The notes: a model not told the origin generated them from the sequence alone. Counted from the first letter of the stretch, positions 47,392 through 56,742 are shown. The stretch is 58,749 bases of DNA from Marmoricola sp. (GCA_025965315.1 JAOPXD010000082.1:1-58749), one strand, 5' to 3'. Program-made: numbers and translations.

Positions 47392-48402
47392 GTGAGCAAC
47401 CCAGGAGGGACCGAGACCGTCGGACCGGTGCGCGCCGCGGTCCAGGCGTTCGCCGAGCTGCAGCCGCAGCTGGTCCCGGTCACCGAGGCGTACGTCGACC
47501 TGATCACCCAGCTCCTCGACGACGCCGGCATCAACTACCTCTCCGTCACCGGGAGGGCCAAGAGCGTCGCGTCGTTCGCGGCCAAGGCCGACCGGTCGAC
47601 CCCGGGCACGCCCGCGCACGAGGACCCGCTCGCCGGCATCACCGACCAGGTCGGCGTCCGGGTGATCACCTACGTGCTCAGCGACGTCGCCGCCGTGGCC
47701 GACCTGCTCTCGGACCAGCTGGTCGTCCTCGACGACCGCGACATGGCCCAGGAGACGGCCAGCAAGGGCAGCTTCGGCTATGCGAGCCGGCACGTGCTGG
47801 TCGATCTCAAGCCCTCCTCCGATGAGCCGCTGATCCGGCCGGCCTCGGTGCAGATCCGGACCGTGCTGCAGCACGCGTGGGCCGAGTTCGAGCACGACAT
47901 CCGCTACAAGGGCACCATCCCCGAGGAGTACGTGCCCGACCTCGACCGGCGGTTCACCCTCGCGGCCGGCCTGCTGGAGCTCGCCGACCGGGAGTTCTCC
48001 GAGATCCGGGACCGGTTGCAGGCCGCGACCCCGAAGCACCCCGACGGCGAGGACCCCGGCGACCCGCGGCTCTCCGCGCAGGACCTGGCCTCGTTCCTGT
48101 CGGGCCAGTACGCCGACGCCGGCTGGTCGCGCACCGACCACTACGCCTGGATCTCCGGGCTGCTGCTCGAGCTCGGGATCACCTCGCTCGAGGAGCTCGC
48201 CGGGTTGCTGACCTCGGTCGACAGCGCGGTGATCAACGAGCGGCTCGCGTACAAGTACCCGCCGGGTGCGGTCCGCCGCCTCGACGACTCCCTGCTCGCC
48301 GTCTTCGGGCAGAGCTACGTCGACCTGCACGGCAACGCCCACCGGACCGGACTGCTCCGCGCCCGGCTGGAGAAGCTCCGCTCCGAACCCGAAGCCGAGT
48401 AG
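47392..48402 (+). CDS. RelA/SpoT-domain protein (GTP pyrophosphokinase family) with altered metal site
   Basis: 336 residues. A RelA/SpoT synthetase domain is seen with VTGRAKSVASFAAKADR (substrate-binding GR-x-K-S), DQVGVRVITY (metal Asp85), KGSFGYASRHVLVDL and VQIRTVLQHAWAEFEHDIRYKG. There is no hydrolase domain or TGS/ACT region. The usual Glu of the Glu-x-Gln-hydrophobic-Arg-Thr motif, a Mg2+ ligand in synthetases, is Ser152 here (PASVQIRT). A helical C-terminal extension of about 150 residues ends EKLRSEPEAE. It may make (p)ppGpp weakly or have another role. GTG 47392 has CATGAT six bases upstream. Confidence 0.88.
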   Translation: MSNPGGTETVGPVRAAVQAFAELQPQLVPVTEAYVDLITQLLDDAGINYLSVTGRAKSVASFAAKADRSTPGTPAHEDPLAGITDQVGVRVITYVLSDVAAVADLLSDQLVVLDDRDMAQETASKGSFGYASRHVLVDLKPSSDEPLIRPASVQIRTVLQHAWAEFEHDIRYKGTIPEEYVPDLDRRFTLAAGLLELADREFSEIRDRLQAATPKHPDGEDPGDPRLSAQDLASFLSGQYADAGWSRTDHYAWISGLLLELGITSLEELAGLLTSVDSAVINERLAYKYPPGAVRRLDDSLLAVFGQSYVDLHGNAHRTGLLRARLEKLRSEPEAE

Positions 48403-48580
48403 CGCCGTACGGACGCCGACCGGGCAGGTTCCGACGCCGTACGGACGCCGACCGGGCAGGTTCCGACGCCGGCCAACCCTCCACCTCCTGGACGGTTCTT
48501 GCCCGCTCAGTGCTCGGTGAGCGAGAGAACACGCCCGCTCGGCGACATGCGCGCGCGAGAACCTGCCCGCTCAGCGTCGT
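48403..48580. repeat. Second locus of the 32-bp-period intergenic repeat
   Basis: Two identical 32-bp units in inverted orientation (48403-48434, 48435-48466) contain CGCCGACCGGGCAGGTTCCG. Three direct-orientation units follow at 48485-48516, 48517-48548 and 48549-48580, whose GCCCGCTC cores start at 48501, 48533 and 48565, again exactly 32 bp apart. The array fills the space between two convergent genes and the last unit includes the kdpE stop codon. The core AACCTGCCCGGTCGGCG is shared with the array at 31,049-31,144. Confidence 0.85.
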
Positions 48581-49251
48581 GGCTCGAACCGGTACCCCAT
48601 CCCGGGTTCGTTGACCAGGTGCTCGGGGCGGGTCGGATCGACCTCGAGCTTGCGGCGCAGCTGGCCCATGTACAGCCGCAGGTTGCCACGGGCAGTCTCG
48701 TACCCGGGGCCCCAGACCTCCAGGAGCAGCTGCTTCTGGCTCAGCAGCCGGCCGGGGTTGCGGACCAGGACCTCCAGCAGGTGCCACTCGGTCGGGGTCA
48801 GCCGGACGTCCTCGCCGTCGCGGGTCACCCGGCGGGCAGCGAGGTCGACGGTGACGGCTCCGAACTCCACCAGCGGTTCGTCCTCCTTGGCGCCGCCGCG
48901 GCGCAGCATCGCGCGCAGCCGGGCCAGCAGCTCGTCCATCCCGAACGGCTTGGTCACGTAGTCGTCGGCACCGGCATCGAGCGCCTCGACCTTGTCCCCG
49001 CTGTCCGAGCGCCCCGAGAGCACCAGGATCGGTACGTCGGTCCAGCCGCGGAGCCCGGCGACGACCTCGGTGCCGTCCATGTCCGGCAGCCCGAGGTCGA
49101 GGACCACCACGTCCGGGGGGTGTGCGGCCGCCTGCTGCAAGGCGTCCGCGCCGTTCTGTGCCGTGCTCACCTCGTAGCCGCGGGCGCGCAGGTTGATCCC
49201 CAGCGCCCGCAGCAGCTGCGGCTCGTCGTCGACGACCAGGACCCGGGTCAC
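48571..49251 (-). CDS. kdpE: KdpE response regulator (OmpR family)
   Basis: 226 residues. Receiver with VLVVDDEPQLLRALGINLRARGYEV, phosphoacceptor Asp in VVVLDLGLPDMDG, Ser/Thr in ILVLSGR and Lys in DDYVTKPFGMDELLARLRAMLRR. The winged-helix output domain is LTPTEWHLLEVLVRNPGRLLSQKQLLLEVWGPGYETARGNLRLYMGQLRRKLE, typical of KdpE. It activates the kdp operon when K+ is limiting or turgor falls. GTG 49251 gives (M)TRVLVVDDEP and overlaps the kdpD stop as GTGA; a GTG at 49263 would add four residues. Confidence 0.95.
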   Translation of the reverse strand: MTRVLVVDDEPQLLRALGINLRARGYEVSTAQNGADALQQAAAHPPDVVVLDLGLPDMDGTEVVAGLRGWTDVPILVLSGRSDSGDKVEALDAGADDYVTKPFGMDELLARLRAMLRRGGAKEDEPLVEFGAVTVDLAARRVTRDGEDVRLTPTEWHLLEVLVRNPGRLLSQKQLLLEVWGPGYETARGNLRLYMGQLRRKLEVDPTRPEHLVNEPGMGYRFEPRR

Positions 49252-51806
49252 GACGGTGCCCACGACCGTTCCCCGGATCGTTCCCCGGATCGTTCCCTGC
49301 GGCCCGGGGACTGTTCGGTCCGCGGAGCGGCCGGCAGGGTGAGCACCATCGTCAGCCCACCACCCGGTGTCTCCTCCGGTTCGAGGCTGCCGGACATCGC
49401 CTCGGCCAGCCCGCGCGCCAGCGCGAGTCCGAGGCCGATCCCGGTGGTGTTGTCGGTGTCGCCCATCCGCTGGAACGGCAGGAACACCCGCTCGCGGTCC
49501 TCGCTCGGGATACCGGGTCCACGGTCGATCACCCGGATCTCGACCCGGTCGTCGTGGTGGCTGGCCATGACCCGCGGCGGTTGGCCGACCGGCGCGTAGC
49601 GCACCGCGTTGACGAGCAGGTTCGCCACCACCCGCTCCACCAGGCCGGCGTCGGTGAGCGCGAGCGGCAGGTCCGCTGCGAGCTCGACGATCACCCCGGC
49701 ACCCTCGGTCGCGAGGTCGTCGACCGCCCGCGCGACGATCTCCTCGACCGGCACCGGCTCGAGGTCGATCGCGAGCGCCCCTGCCTGCAGGCGGCTCATG
49801 TCGAGCAGGTTGTCGACCAGCGCGGCGAGCTTGTCGAGCGACTCCTCGGCTGCGGTGAGCAGCTCGGTCCGGTCGGACTCGGTCAGGTCGAGATCGGTGC
49901 TCGCCAACGTGGAGACCGACGCCTTCGCGGCGGCCAGCGGGGTCCGCAGGTCGTGCCCGACGGCGGCGAGCAAGGCGGTCCGCATCTTGTTGGCGTCGGC
50001 CAGCGCACCGGCGGAAGCCGCCTCGTCACTGAGCCGGATCCGGTCCAGGACGACCGCGACCTGGGAGGCGAAGGCCCCCAGCAACCGCTGGTCCTGGGCC
50101 TGGAGCGTGCGCCCGTACAGGTCCAGGACGACGTCGGTCGCGACCGCCACGCTGGTCTCGGGAGGGGTCCCGGGAGCAGTCCCGGCACTGGTACGCACCT
50201 GCCAGTCGGCGCCGTCCTTCTCGCGCACCGTCACCGCGGTGAGCGCGAACGTCTCCCGGACCCGTTCGAGCATCTCGGCCAACGCGTCCGACCCGGCGAG
50301 CACGCTGCCGGCCAGGTTGGCCAGCGTCCGCGACTCGGCGGCCGCGCGCGCGGCCTGGCGGGTACGGCGGGCAGCCAGGTCGACGGCCGAGGAGACCAGC
50401 ATCGCGACCAGCACGAAGACGAACAGCGCGAGCGCGTTGTTGGTGTCCCGGATCGTCAGGGTGTGCAACGGCGGGGTGAAGAAGTAGTTGAGCAGCATCG
50501 ATCCGCCGACCGCCGCGATCAGCGCCGGCACCAGGCCCCCGACCAGCGCCACCACGACGGCTGCCAGCAGGAACAGCAGCATGTCGCTGACCAGGTTGAG
50601 CTCCCCGCGAGCAGGGATGAGCGCGATCGTGAGCAGCACCGGCAGCAGTACCGCCAGCGCGAAACCCCGGGTCCGTCGGCGGCGCGGGACGCTGCCCCGG
50701 GCCTGCGGCACCGCCAGCAGGTGACCGACCTCGCGGTGCCGGACGATGTGCACGTCGATGTCCCCCGACTCGTTGATCGTTGCCGAGGCCGCGCTCTGGC
50801 GAAGCAACCTGCGCCAGGCCGGACGACCGCTGTCGCCGAGGACCAGCTGGGTGGCGTTCTCGGCCCGTGCGAACGCGAGCAGCGCCTCGGGCACGTCGTC
50901 ACCGAGCACCTGGTGGTAGCTGCCCCCGAGCGATTCGACGAGCAGCCGCTGCTGGGCGAGCGTGCCCTGGCTGGCACCGGTCAGACCGTCGGAGCGGGCC
51001 ACGTGGACGGCGAGCAGGTCACCGCCACCCGAACGGGTCGCGATCCGGGCACCGCGACGGATCAGCGTCTCGCCCTCCGGACCGCCGGTGAGGGCGATCA
51101 CCACCCGCTCCCGTGCTTCCCAGGTGCCGGCGATGTCGTGCTGCTCGCGGTACTTCTGCAGCGCGTCGTCGACCTGGTCGGCGGTCCAGATCAGCGCGAG
51201 CTCGCGTAGCGCGTTCAGGTTGCCGGCCCGGAAGTAGTTGGCCAGCGCCGCGTCGACCTTCTCCGGCGCGTAGACGTTGCCGTGCGCCAGCCGTCGCCGC
51301 AGTGCCTCGGCGGTCATGTCGCGCAGCTCGATCTGGTCCGCGGCCCGGACGACCGCGTCCGGCACGGTCTCCTGCTGGGGAGCGCCGGTGATCTTCTCGA
51401 CGACGTCGTTGACCGAGGCCAGGTGCTGGATGTTGACGGTCGTGATCACGTCGATGCCGGCCGCCAGCAGCTCCTCGACGTCCTGCCAGCGCTTCTCGTT
51501 GCGCGAACCCGGCACGTTGGTGTGCGCGAGCTCGTCGACCAGCGCGACCCGGGGCCGGCGGTCGAGGACAGCGGCGAGATCCATCTCGGTGAAGGTCGCC
51601 CCGCGGTGCACGATCTCCTTGCGCGCGACGACCTCGAGCCCGTCGACCATCTCGGCGGTGTGCACCCGGCCGTGGGTCTCGACGAACCCGACCACCACGT
51701 CGGTCCCGCGCTCGGCCCGCCGGTGACCCTCGCCGAGCATGGCGTAGGTCTTGCCCACGCCCGGCGCAGCGCCGAGGTAGACCCTGAGCTTTCCGCGGGT
51801 ACCCAC
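49248..51806 (-). CDS. kdpD: KdpD sensor histidine kinase
   Basis: 852 residues in full KdpD order: N-terminal KdpD domain with Walker A RVYLGAAPGVGKTYAMLGEG and Walker-type VALVDELAHTNVPGSRNEKRW, a universal-stress-protein domain (RERVVIALTGGPEGETLIRRGARIA), four membrane helices of DUF4118 (VLLPVLLTIALIP, LLFLLAAVVVALVGGLVPAL, LLNYFFTPPLHTLTIRD), a GAF-like segment, HisKA AAVGHDLRTPLAAAKASV, and HATPase with VVANLLVNAVRYAP and GIGLGLALARGLAEAMSG. It senses K+ limitation and ionic strength. The C terminus ends with a GERSGERS repeat encoded by a 12-bp tandem repeat. Confidence 0.96.
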   Translation of the reverse strand: MGTRGKLRVYLGAAPGVGKTYAMLGEGHRRAERGTDVVVGFVETHGRVHTAEMVDGLEVVARKEIVHRGATFTEMDLAAVLDRRPRVALVDELAHTNVPGSRNEKRWQDVEELLAAGIDVITTVNIQHLASVNDVVEKITGAPQQETVPDAVVRAADQIELRDMTAEALRRRLAHGNVYAPEKVDAALANYFRAGNLNALRELALIWTADQVDDALQKYREQHDIAGTWEARERVVIALTGGPEGETLIRRGARIATRSGGGDLLAVHVARSDGLTGASQGTLAQQRLLVESLGGSYHQVLGDDVPEALLAFARAENATQLVLGDSGRPAWRRLLRQSAASATINESGDIDVHIVRHREVGHLLAVPQARGSVPRRRRTRGFALAVLLPVLLTIALIPARGELNLVSDMLLFLLAAVVVALVGGLVPALIAAVGGSMLLNYFFTPPLHTLTIRDTNNALALFVFVLVAMLVSSAVDLAARRTRQAARAAAESRTLANLAGSVLAGSDALAEMLERVRETFALTAVTVREKDGADWQVRTSAGTAPGTPPETSVAVATDVVLDLYGRTLQAQDQRLLGAFASQVAVVLDRIRLSDEAASAGALADANKMRTALLAAVGHDLRTPLAAAKASVSTLASTDLDLTESDRTELLTAAEESLDKLAALVDNLLDMSRLQAGALAIDLEPVPVEEIVARAVDDLATEGAGVIVELAADLPLALTDAGLVERVVANLLVNAVRYAPVGQPPRVMASHHDDRVEIRVIDRGPGIPSEDRERVFLPFQRMGDTDNTTGIGLGLALARGLAEAMSGSLEPEETPGGGLTMVLTLPAAPRTEQSPGRRERSGERSGERSWAPS
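49267..49300 (-). repeat. 12-bp tandem repeat at the kdpD 3' end
   Basis: Plus-strand units CGTTCCCCGGAT at 49267-49278 and 49279-49290, then a partial third (CGTTCC). They encode repeated Gly-Glu-Arg-Ser at the KdpD C terminus and sit directly before the kdpE start. Confidence 0.85.
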
Positions 51807-51810
51807 GCTC

Positions 51811-52407
51811 TCAGTCTGCCGTGCCGGCGGCTCTGTCGAGGGCCAGGTTGAGCAGCAGCACGTTCACGGCGGGTTCGCCGAGGAAGCCGAGCCCGCGGCC
51901 GACGGTGTACGTCGCGACCAGCCGACGTACCGCCGCGGTGCTCAGACCGCGGACCTTCGCCACCCGCGCCACCTGCTGGGCGGCGTACGCCGGGCTGATC
52001 TGCGGGTCCAGCCCGGAGCCGCTGGCGAGCAGCGCATCCGGCGCAACCCGGGCGGGAGCGGTGCCGTCCAACGTCACCGCGGCAGCACGGCGCTGCTTGA
52101 TCAGCGCGAGCAGGTCCGGGCTGTTCGGACCGAGGTTGGAGGCGCTGCTGGCCAGCGGGTCGTAGCCGGTACCCGCTGCCGAGGGCCGGGACTGGAAGTA
52201 CTGCGGCTCGCCGGTGAAGGACTGGCCGATCAGTGCGGACCCGACGACGTGGCCGTCGTAGGTCACCAGGGACCCGTTGGCCCTGCCGTGCGCGGCCACC
52301 TGCGCGAAGCCGGTCAGCGCCAGCGGGTAGGCGATCCCGGTGAGGACCGTCAGCACCAGGAGCATGCGGAACGACGGCCAGAGCTGCCTGAGGAATGACG
52401 AGGTCAT
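51811..52407 (-). CDS. kdpC: KdpC subunit of the K+-transporting ATPase
   Basis: 198 residues. One N-terminal transmembrane helix (LVLTVLTGIAYPLALTGFAQVA) and an extracytoplasmic domain with the KdpC blocks GSALIGQSFTGEPQYFQSRPSAAG, YDPLASSASNLGPNSPDLLA, VAPDALLASGSGLDPQISPAYAAQQVARVAKVRGL and the C-terminal GRGLGFLGEPAVNVLLLNLALD. It stabilises the KdpFABC complex and raises its apparent affinity for ATP. It lies 25 bases after kdpB and four bases before kdpD. Confidence 0.96.
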   Translation of the reverse strand: MTSSFLRQLWPSFRMLLVLTVLTGIAYPLALTGFAQVAAHGRANGSLVTYDGHVVGSALIGQSFTGEPQYFQSRPSAAGTGYDPLASSASNLGPNSPDLLALIKQRRAAAVTLDGTAPARVAPDALLASGSGLDPQISPAYAAQQVARVAKVRGLSTAAVRRLVATYTVGRGLGFLGEPAVNVLLLNLALDRAAGTAD

Positions 52408-52432
52408 GTGCGTGTCCTTCTGGGTGGGAGGT

Positions 52433-54514
52433 TCAGCTGATCCCGGGGATCCGGGAGACCACCAGGTCGAGGAGCTTGATGCCGACGAACGGAGCGACGA
52501 TCCCGCCGAGCCCGTAGATCGCCAGGTTTCGGCGCAGCATCGCGCCCGCCGAGGACGGCGTGTAGCGGACGCCGCGCAGCGCCAGCGGGATCAGCCCGAT
52601 GATGATCAGGGCGTTGAAGATCACCGCCGAGAGGATCGCCGACTCGGGGCTGTCCAGGTGCATCACGTTGAGGCGCTGCAGCGACGGGAACACCCCGACG
52701 AACATCGCCGGGATGATCGCGAAGTACTTCGCGACGTCGTTGGCGATCGAGAACGTCGTCAAGGCACCGCGGGTGATCAGCAGCTGCTTGCAGATCTCGA
52801 CGATCTCGATCAGCTTGGTCGGGTCGGAGTCCAGGTCGACCATGTTGCCGGCCTCCTTGGCGGCCGACGTACCGCTGTTCATCGCGACCCCCACGTCGGC
52901 CTGGGCCAGCGCCGGGGCATCGTTGGTGCCGTCGCCGGTCATCGCCACCAGCCGACCGCCCTCCTGCTCCTTCTTGATCAGCGCCATCTTGTCCTCGGGG
53001 GTCGCCTCGGCCAGGAAGTCGTCCAGGCCGGCCTCCTGCGCGATCGCCTGCGCGGTGAGCGGGTTGTCGCCGGTGATCATCACGGTGCGGATGCCCATCA
53101 GGCGCATCTGGGCGAAGCGGGCTGCCATCCCGGGCTTGACCACGTCCTTGAGGTGGATGACCCCCAGCGCCCGGGCCACCCCGTCGACCGACTCGGCCAC
53201 GACCAGGGGCGTGCCGCCGCTGGTGGAGATCTCGTCCACGGTGCGGCTGAGCTCGGGGCCGGCGGCGCCGCCCTGCTCGCGGACCCAGGTGCCGACCGAG
53301 GCCGCTGCACCCTTGCGGATCTGACGATCTGGCAGGTCGACGCCGGACATCCGGGTCTGCGCGGTGAACGGGACGAACACCGCGTCGCTCCCGACGCGCG
53401 ATCCCGCTGGAACGCCGTACGACGACTCCGCCAGCACCACGATCGACCGGCCTTCGGGCGTCTCGTCAGCGAGGCTGGAGAGCTGGGCGGCCCCGGCGAG
53501 CCGACCGATCTCGACCCCCGGCACCGGGATGAAGACCGCTGCCTGACGGTTGCCGAGGGTGATCGTCCCGGTCTTGTCCAGCAGCAGGGTGTTCACGTCA
53601 CCGGCAGCCTCGACGGCCCGCCCCGACATCGCCAGCACGTTGTGCTGGACCAGGCGGTCCATCCCGGCGATGCCGATCGCGGAGAGCAGCGCGCCGATCG
53701 TCGTCGGGATCAGGCAGACCAGCAGCGCCACCAGCACGACCACCGACTGCGGCGAACCCGAGTAGATCGCGAACGGCTGGAGGGTGGCCGTGGTCGCGAC
53801 GAACACGATCGTCAGGCTGGCGAGCAGGATGTTCAGGGCGATCTCGTTCGGGGTCTTCTGCCGGCTGGCGCCCTCGACGAGGGCGATCATCCGGTCGATG
53901 AAGCTCTCGCCCGGACGCGCGGTGATCTGGACCAGGACCCGGTCCGAGAGCACCCGGGTACCGCCGGTCACCGAGCTCCGGTCACCGCCGGACTCGCGGA
54001 TCACGGGGGCGGACTCGCCGGTGATCGCCGACTCGTCGACGCTCGCGATGCCCTCGACGATGTCGCCGTCGCCCGGGATCACCTGACCCGCCACGACCAC
54101 GACGACGTCGCCGAGCCGCAGGTCGCTGGCCATCACGTCCTCGGTGACCGCCGCGACCCCGTCGGTCGCGGGCGAGACCACCCGGTGCGCGGTCGTCTCC
54201 GTCTTGGCCCGGCGCAGCGTCGCCGCCTGCGCCTTGCCGCGGCCTTCGGCGACCGCCTCGGCGAGGTTCGCGAACAGTACGGTCAGCCAGAGCCAGACCA
54301 CGACCGACCAGGCGAAGACGCTCGGGTGCGTCACAGCGGTGCAGGTCGAGAACACCGCGCCGATCTCGACCACGAACATCACCGGGTTGCGCATCATCAC
54401 CCGCGGATCGAGCTTGCGGACGCTGTCGGGCAACGAGGTCAGCAGCATCCGCGGATCGAGCAGGCCGGCTGCGACCCGGGCTGGCTGGTCAGTGCTGTGC
54501 GCGAGCGTGGTCAT
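52433..54514 (-). CDS. kdpB: KdpB ATPase subunit (P-type ATPase)
   Basis: 693 residues. P-type ATPase motifs: [25 protein letters not shown] (actuator TGES), [16 protein letters not shown] (phosphorylated Asp), [11 protein letters not shown] (nucleotide domain), [18 protein letters not shown] and [25 protein letters not shown] (Mg hinge), with seven membrane segments. It hydrolyses ATP to drive high-affinity K+ import through KdpA. Start ATG 54514 overlaps the kdpA stop by one base (TGATG). About 690 residues is standard. Confidence 0.97.
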   Translation of the reverse strand: MTTLAHSTDQPARVAAGLLDPRMLLTSLPDSVRKLDPRVMMRNPVMFVVEIGAVFSTCTAVTHPSVFAWSVVVWLWLTVLFANLAEAVAEGRGKAQAATLRRAKTETTAHRVVSPATDGVAAVTEDVMASDLRLGDVVVVVAGQVIPGDGDIVEGIASVDESAITGESAPVIRESGGDRSSVTGGTRVLSDRVLVQITARPGESFIDRMIALVEGASRQKTPNEIALNILLASLTIVFVATTATLQPFAIYSGSPQSVVVLVALLVCLIPTTIGALLSAIGIAGMDRLVQHNVLAMSGRAVEAAGDVNTLLLDKTGTITLGNRQAAVFIPVPGVEIGRLAGAAQLSSLADETPEGRSIVVLAESSYGVPAGSRVGSDAVFVPFTAQTRMSGVDLPDRQIRKGAAASVGTWVREQGGAAGPELSRTVDEISTSGGTPLVVAESVDGVARALGVIHLKDVVKPGMAARFAQMRLMGIRTVMITGDNPLTAQAIAQEAGLDDFLAEATPEDKMALIKKEQEGGRLVAMTGDGTNDAPALAQADVGVAMNSGTSAAKEAGNMVDLDSDPTKLIEIVEICKQLLITRGALTTFSIANDVAKYFAIIPAMFVGVFPSLQRLNVMHLDSPESAILSAVIFNALIIIGLIPLALRGVRYTPSSAGAMLRRNLAIYGLGGIVAPFVGIKLLDLVVSRIPGIS

Positions 54515-56172
54515 CACAAGCCTTCCGCGAAGGGTCCGAGAGCGAGTACGGGGAAGAACGTCAGCCCGGCGACGATGATCGTCACGCCGGTCAGCAGTCC
54601 CACGAAGAGCGGTCCGTGCGTCGGCAGCGTGCCGGGGGTCTCCGGGATCCGTTGCTGGCGTGCGAACGCACCGCCCAGGGCGAGCACCAGGACCATCGGC
54701 ACGAACCTGCCGAGCAGCATCGCGATCCCCAGAGCGACGTTGAAGAACGACGTGTTCGCCGAGAGCCCGGCGAAGGCGGAGCCGTTGTTGTTCGCCGCGG
54801 ACATGAAGGCGTAGAGCACCTCGGAGAGTCCGTGCGGTCCGTGGTTGAGCATCGAGGACCGCGGGCCGGGGAACGCCATCGCGATCCCGGTCCCGGTGAG
54901 CACGATCATCGGCATCGCCAGGATGTAGAGCGAGACCAGCTTGATCTCGCGGGCGGTGATCTTCTTGCGCAGGTACTCCGGGGTCCGGCCGACCATCAGG
55001 CCGGCGACGAACACCGCCATGATCGCCAGCACCAGGATCCCGTACAGGCCGGAGCCGGTACCGCCGGGAGCGACCTCGCCGAGTCCCATGTTGAACAGCA
55101 GCGCGCCGCCGCCGAGGCCCGTGTACGAGGAGTGGAACGAGTTCACCGCTCCCGTCGACGTCCCGGTGGTGGAGACCGCGAACAGTGCCGACGACCACTC
55201 CCCGAAGCGGGTCTCCTTGCCCTCCATCGCCGCGCCCGCAGCCTGCAGCGCCGTCCCGGAGTGGTGCACCTCGAAGGTCGTCACCGCCACCACCAGCGAC
55301 GCCCACAGCGTGGTCATCACCGCCAGGACGGCGTACCCCTGACGCTTGTCTTCGACCATCTCCCCGAAGGTGCGGGTCAGCGCCACCGGGATCAGCAGCA
55401 GCAGGAAGATCTCCAGGATGTTGCTCAGCGGGGTCGGGTTCTCGAAGGGGTGTGCCGAGTTGGCGTTGTAGAAACCACCGCCGTTGGTACCGAGCTCCTT
55501 GATCGCCTCCTGGGACGCGACCGGACCGCCGGTGATCGTCTGGTGCTGCCCGGCGAGCGTGGTCAGGTGCTCGCCACCCGAGAAGTTCTGGACGGCTCCC
55601 ATCAGGATCAGCGCGATCGCGGCCAGGACGGACAGCGGCAGCAGCACCCGGACGATGATCCGGACCAGGTCGACCCAGAAGTTGCCGAGCCGGTCGGTGC
55701 GCGATCGCACGAACCCGCGGATCAGGGCGACCGCCACACAGATACCGACGGCGGCCGAGATGAAGTTCTGGACCGCGAGGCCGGACATCTGGACGACGTG
55801 GCCCATCGTCGACTCGCCCGAGTAGGCCTGCCAGTTGGTGTTGGTCACGAAGGACACCGCGGTGTTGAACGCCAGCGCCGGGTCCACGTTGCCGAAGCCG
55901 AGCGACAGCGGCAGGTGCGACTGGGTCCGCTGGAGCGCGTACAGAGCCAGGACGCCGACTCCCGAGAACGCGAGCAGCGACGCGGCGTACGTCTGCCAGC
56001 GCTGGTCGGACCTCGGGTCCACCCCCACGACGCGGTACATCGCCCGTTCGACGCGAAGGTCGCGCTCACTGGTCAGGACCCGGGTGAGGTAGCTGCCGAG
56101 CGGCCGGTAGCAGAGCGCCAGCGCAGCAACCAGTACGCCGGCCTGGAGGAGGCCGGCCGTGGTGTCGTTCAT
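54514..56172 (-). CDS. kdpA: KdpA K+-selective channel-like subunit
   Basis: 552 residues, about ten membrane helices. The four degenerate K+ selectivity-filter loops can be placed: [50 protein letters not shown] and [15 protein letters not shown]. Other family features are [15 protein letters not shown] and the C-terminal [17 protein letters not shown]. It belongs to the potassium transporter superfamily and carries K+ from outside to KdpB. ATG 56172 lies one base after the kdpF stop (TGACATG). Confidence 0.97.
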   Translation of the reverse strand: MNDTTAGLLQAGVLVAALALCYRPLGSYLTRVLTSERDLRVERAMYRVVGVDPRSDQRWQTYAASLLAFSGVGVLALYALQRTQSHLPLSLGFGNVDPALAFNTAVSFVTNTNWQAYSGESTMGHVVQMSGLAVQNFISAAVGICVAVALIRGFVRSRTDRLGNFWVDLVRIIVRVLLPLSVLAAIALILMGAVQNFSGGEHLTTLAGQHQTITGGPVASQEAIKELGTNGGGFYNANSAHPFENPTPLSNILEIFLLLLIPVALTRTFGEMVEDKRQGYAVLAVMTTLWASLVVAVTTFEVHHSGTALQAAGAAMEGKETRFGEWSSALFAVSTTGTSTGAVNSFHSSYTGLGGGALLFNMGLGEVAPGGTGSGLYGILVLAIMAVFVAGLMVGRTPEYLRKKITAREIKLVSLYILAMPMIVLTGTGIAMAFPGPRSSMLNHGPHGLSEVLYAFMSAANNNGSAFAGLSANTSFFNVALGIAMLLGRFVPMVLVLALGGAFARQQRIPETPGTLPTHGPLFVGLLTGVTIIVAGLTFFPVLALGPFAEGL

Positions 56173-56173
56173 G

Positions 56174-56263
56174 TCAGAACCTCTCCGGGAACAGCAGCGC
56201 CACCACGAGGTAGCCCAGGACCAGGACGCACAGGATCAGACCGATCAGGTTCGCAGGACTCAC
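56174..56263 (-). CDS. kdpF: KdpF small membrane subunit
   Basis: A 29-residue peptide: (M)[18 protein letters not shown], followed by [10 protein letters not shown]. This is a single membrane helix with the GYL-x-x-ALLxPERF ending typical of actinobacterial KdpF. It packs between KdpA and KdpB and stabilises the complex. Start GTG 56263 overlaps the stop of the upstream micro-gene as GTGA; the stop lies one base before the kdpA ATG. Confidence 0.93.
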   Translation of the reverse strand: MSPANLIGLILCVLVLGYLVVALLFPERF

Positions 56264-56343
56264 AGCCGGCCGACCCCCTTCAGGACGAGCAGGATCGCCA
56301 CGAACAGGCCGACGGTCAGGACGAGGTACAGGACGTCACCCAC
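56260..56343 (-). CDS. 27-residue membrane peptide upstream of kdpF
   Basis: The minus strand reads (M)GDVLYLVLTVGLFVAILL, then VLKGVGRL and a stop. It is a single hydrophobic helix with a positive C-terminal end. GTG 56343 has GGAG about eight bases upstream and the stop overlaps the kdpF start as GTGA, so the two are translated together. From memory, a similar peptide (pattern VxYVxLTxALFxxLxLVxKGVExL) precedes kdpF in Streptomyces and relatives. It may be an additional Kdp subunit or a KdpD-linked regulator. Confidence 0.75.
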   Translation of the reverse strand: MGDVLYLVLTVGLFVAILLVLKGVGRL

Positions 56344-56686
56344 GGGAGTGCTCCGTTCGCGTGCGGATCACGCCGGCGATGAGGACGGTCGCGAGTGCGA
56401 ACACCGTCAGCCGGACGAGATCGGGATCGTGGAAGGTCAGCTGGCCGAAGCGGTTCTCGTCGAAGCCGGTGAAGAACGCCCACGCGATCACACCGAGGGC
56501 CGCGACGACCGGTCCGCGCAAGCGGGACGCCACCAGGCCGGCGACGAGGACTGCGGTGCACGCGGTACCGGTGGTGCCGAGGCCGGCAGCCGCGGTGACC
56601 AGGAGCGCAGCCACGATGCAGCCGGTCGCGATGCCGAACCAGACTCCCGGTTCGTCGACCATCTGGGGTCGGATCTGAGTTGCCAT
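56336..56686 (-). CDS. Small membrane protein resembling the KdpD DUF4118 domain
   Basis: 116 residues with three to four helices: GVWFGIATGCIVAALLVTAAAGLG, TACTAVLVAGLVASRLRGPVVAALGVIAWAFF and LVRLTVFALATVLIAGVIRTR. The stretch AFFTGFDENRFGQLTFHDPDLVRLTVFALATVLIAG lines up well with NYFFTPPLHTLTIRDTNNALALFVFVLVAMLVSSA of the KdpD in this window, so it looks like a free DUF4118 sensor module without kinase parts. It overlaps the next micro-gene by eight bases and is the first gene of the kdp operon. ATG 56686 has GGAG just upstream. Confidence 0.72.
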   Translation of the reverse strand: MATQIRPQMVDEPGVWFGIATGCIVAALLVTAAAGLGTTGTACTAVLVAGLVASRLRGPVVAALGVIAWAFFTGFDENRFGQLTFHDPDLVRLTVFALATVLIAGVIRTRTEHSRG

Positions 56687-56726
56687 GACTCCAGGGAAGA
56701 CCCTCCGGAGCCCGCCGACGCCGGCC

Positions 56727-56742
56727 CTAACAGGTCCCTAAC
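56727..56742 (-). promoter_or_regulatory. Candidate KdpE site, two GTTAG repeats facing kdp
   Basis: On the minus strand GTTAGGGACCTGTTAG has GTTAG at 56738-56742 and 56727-56731, exactly 11 bp apart. It is 41-56 bases upstream of the first gene of the kdp operon. Confidence 0.6.

Noticed and set aside
48403..48580. Possible CRISPR array because of regular spacing
   Set aside because: The whole 32-bp unit is repeated without variable spacers, units occur in both orientations, and there are no cas genes in the window.
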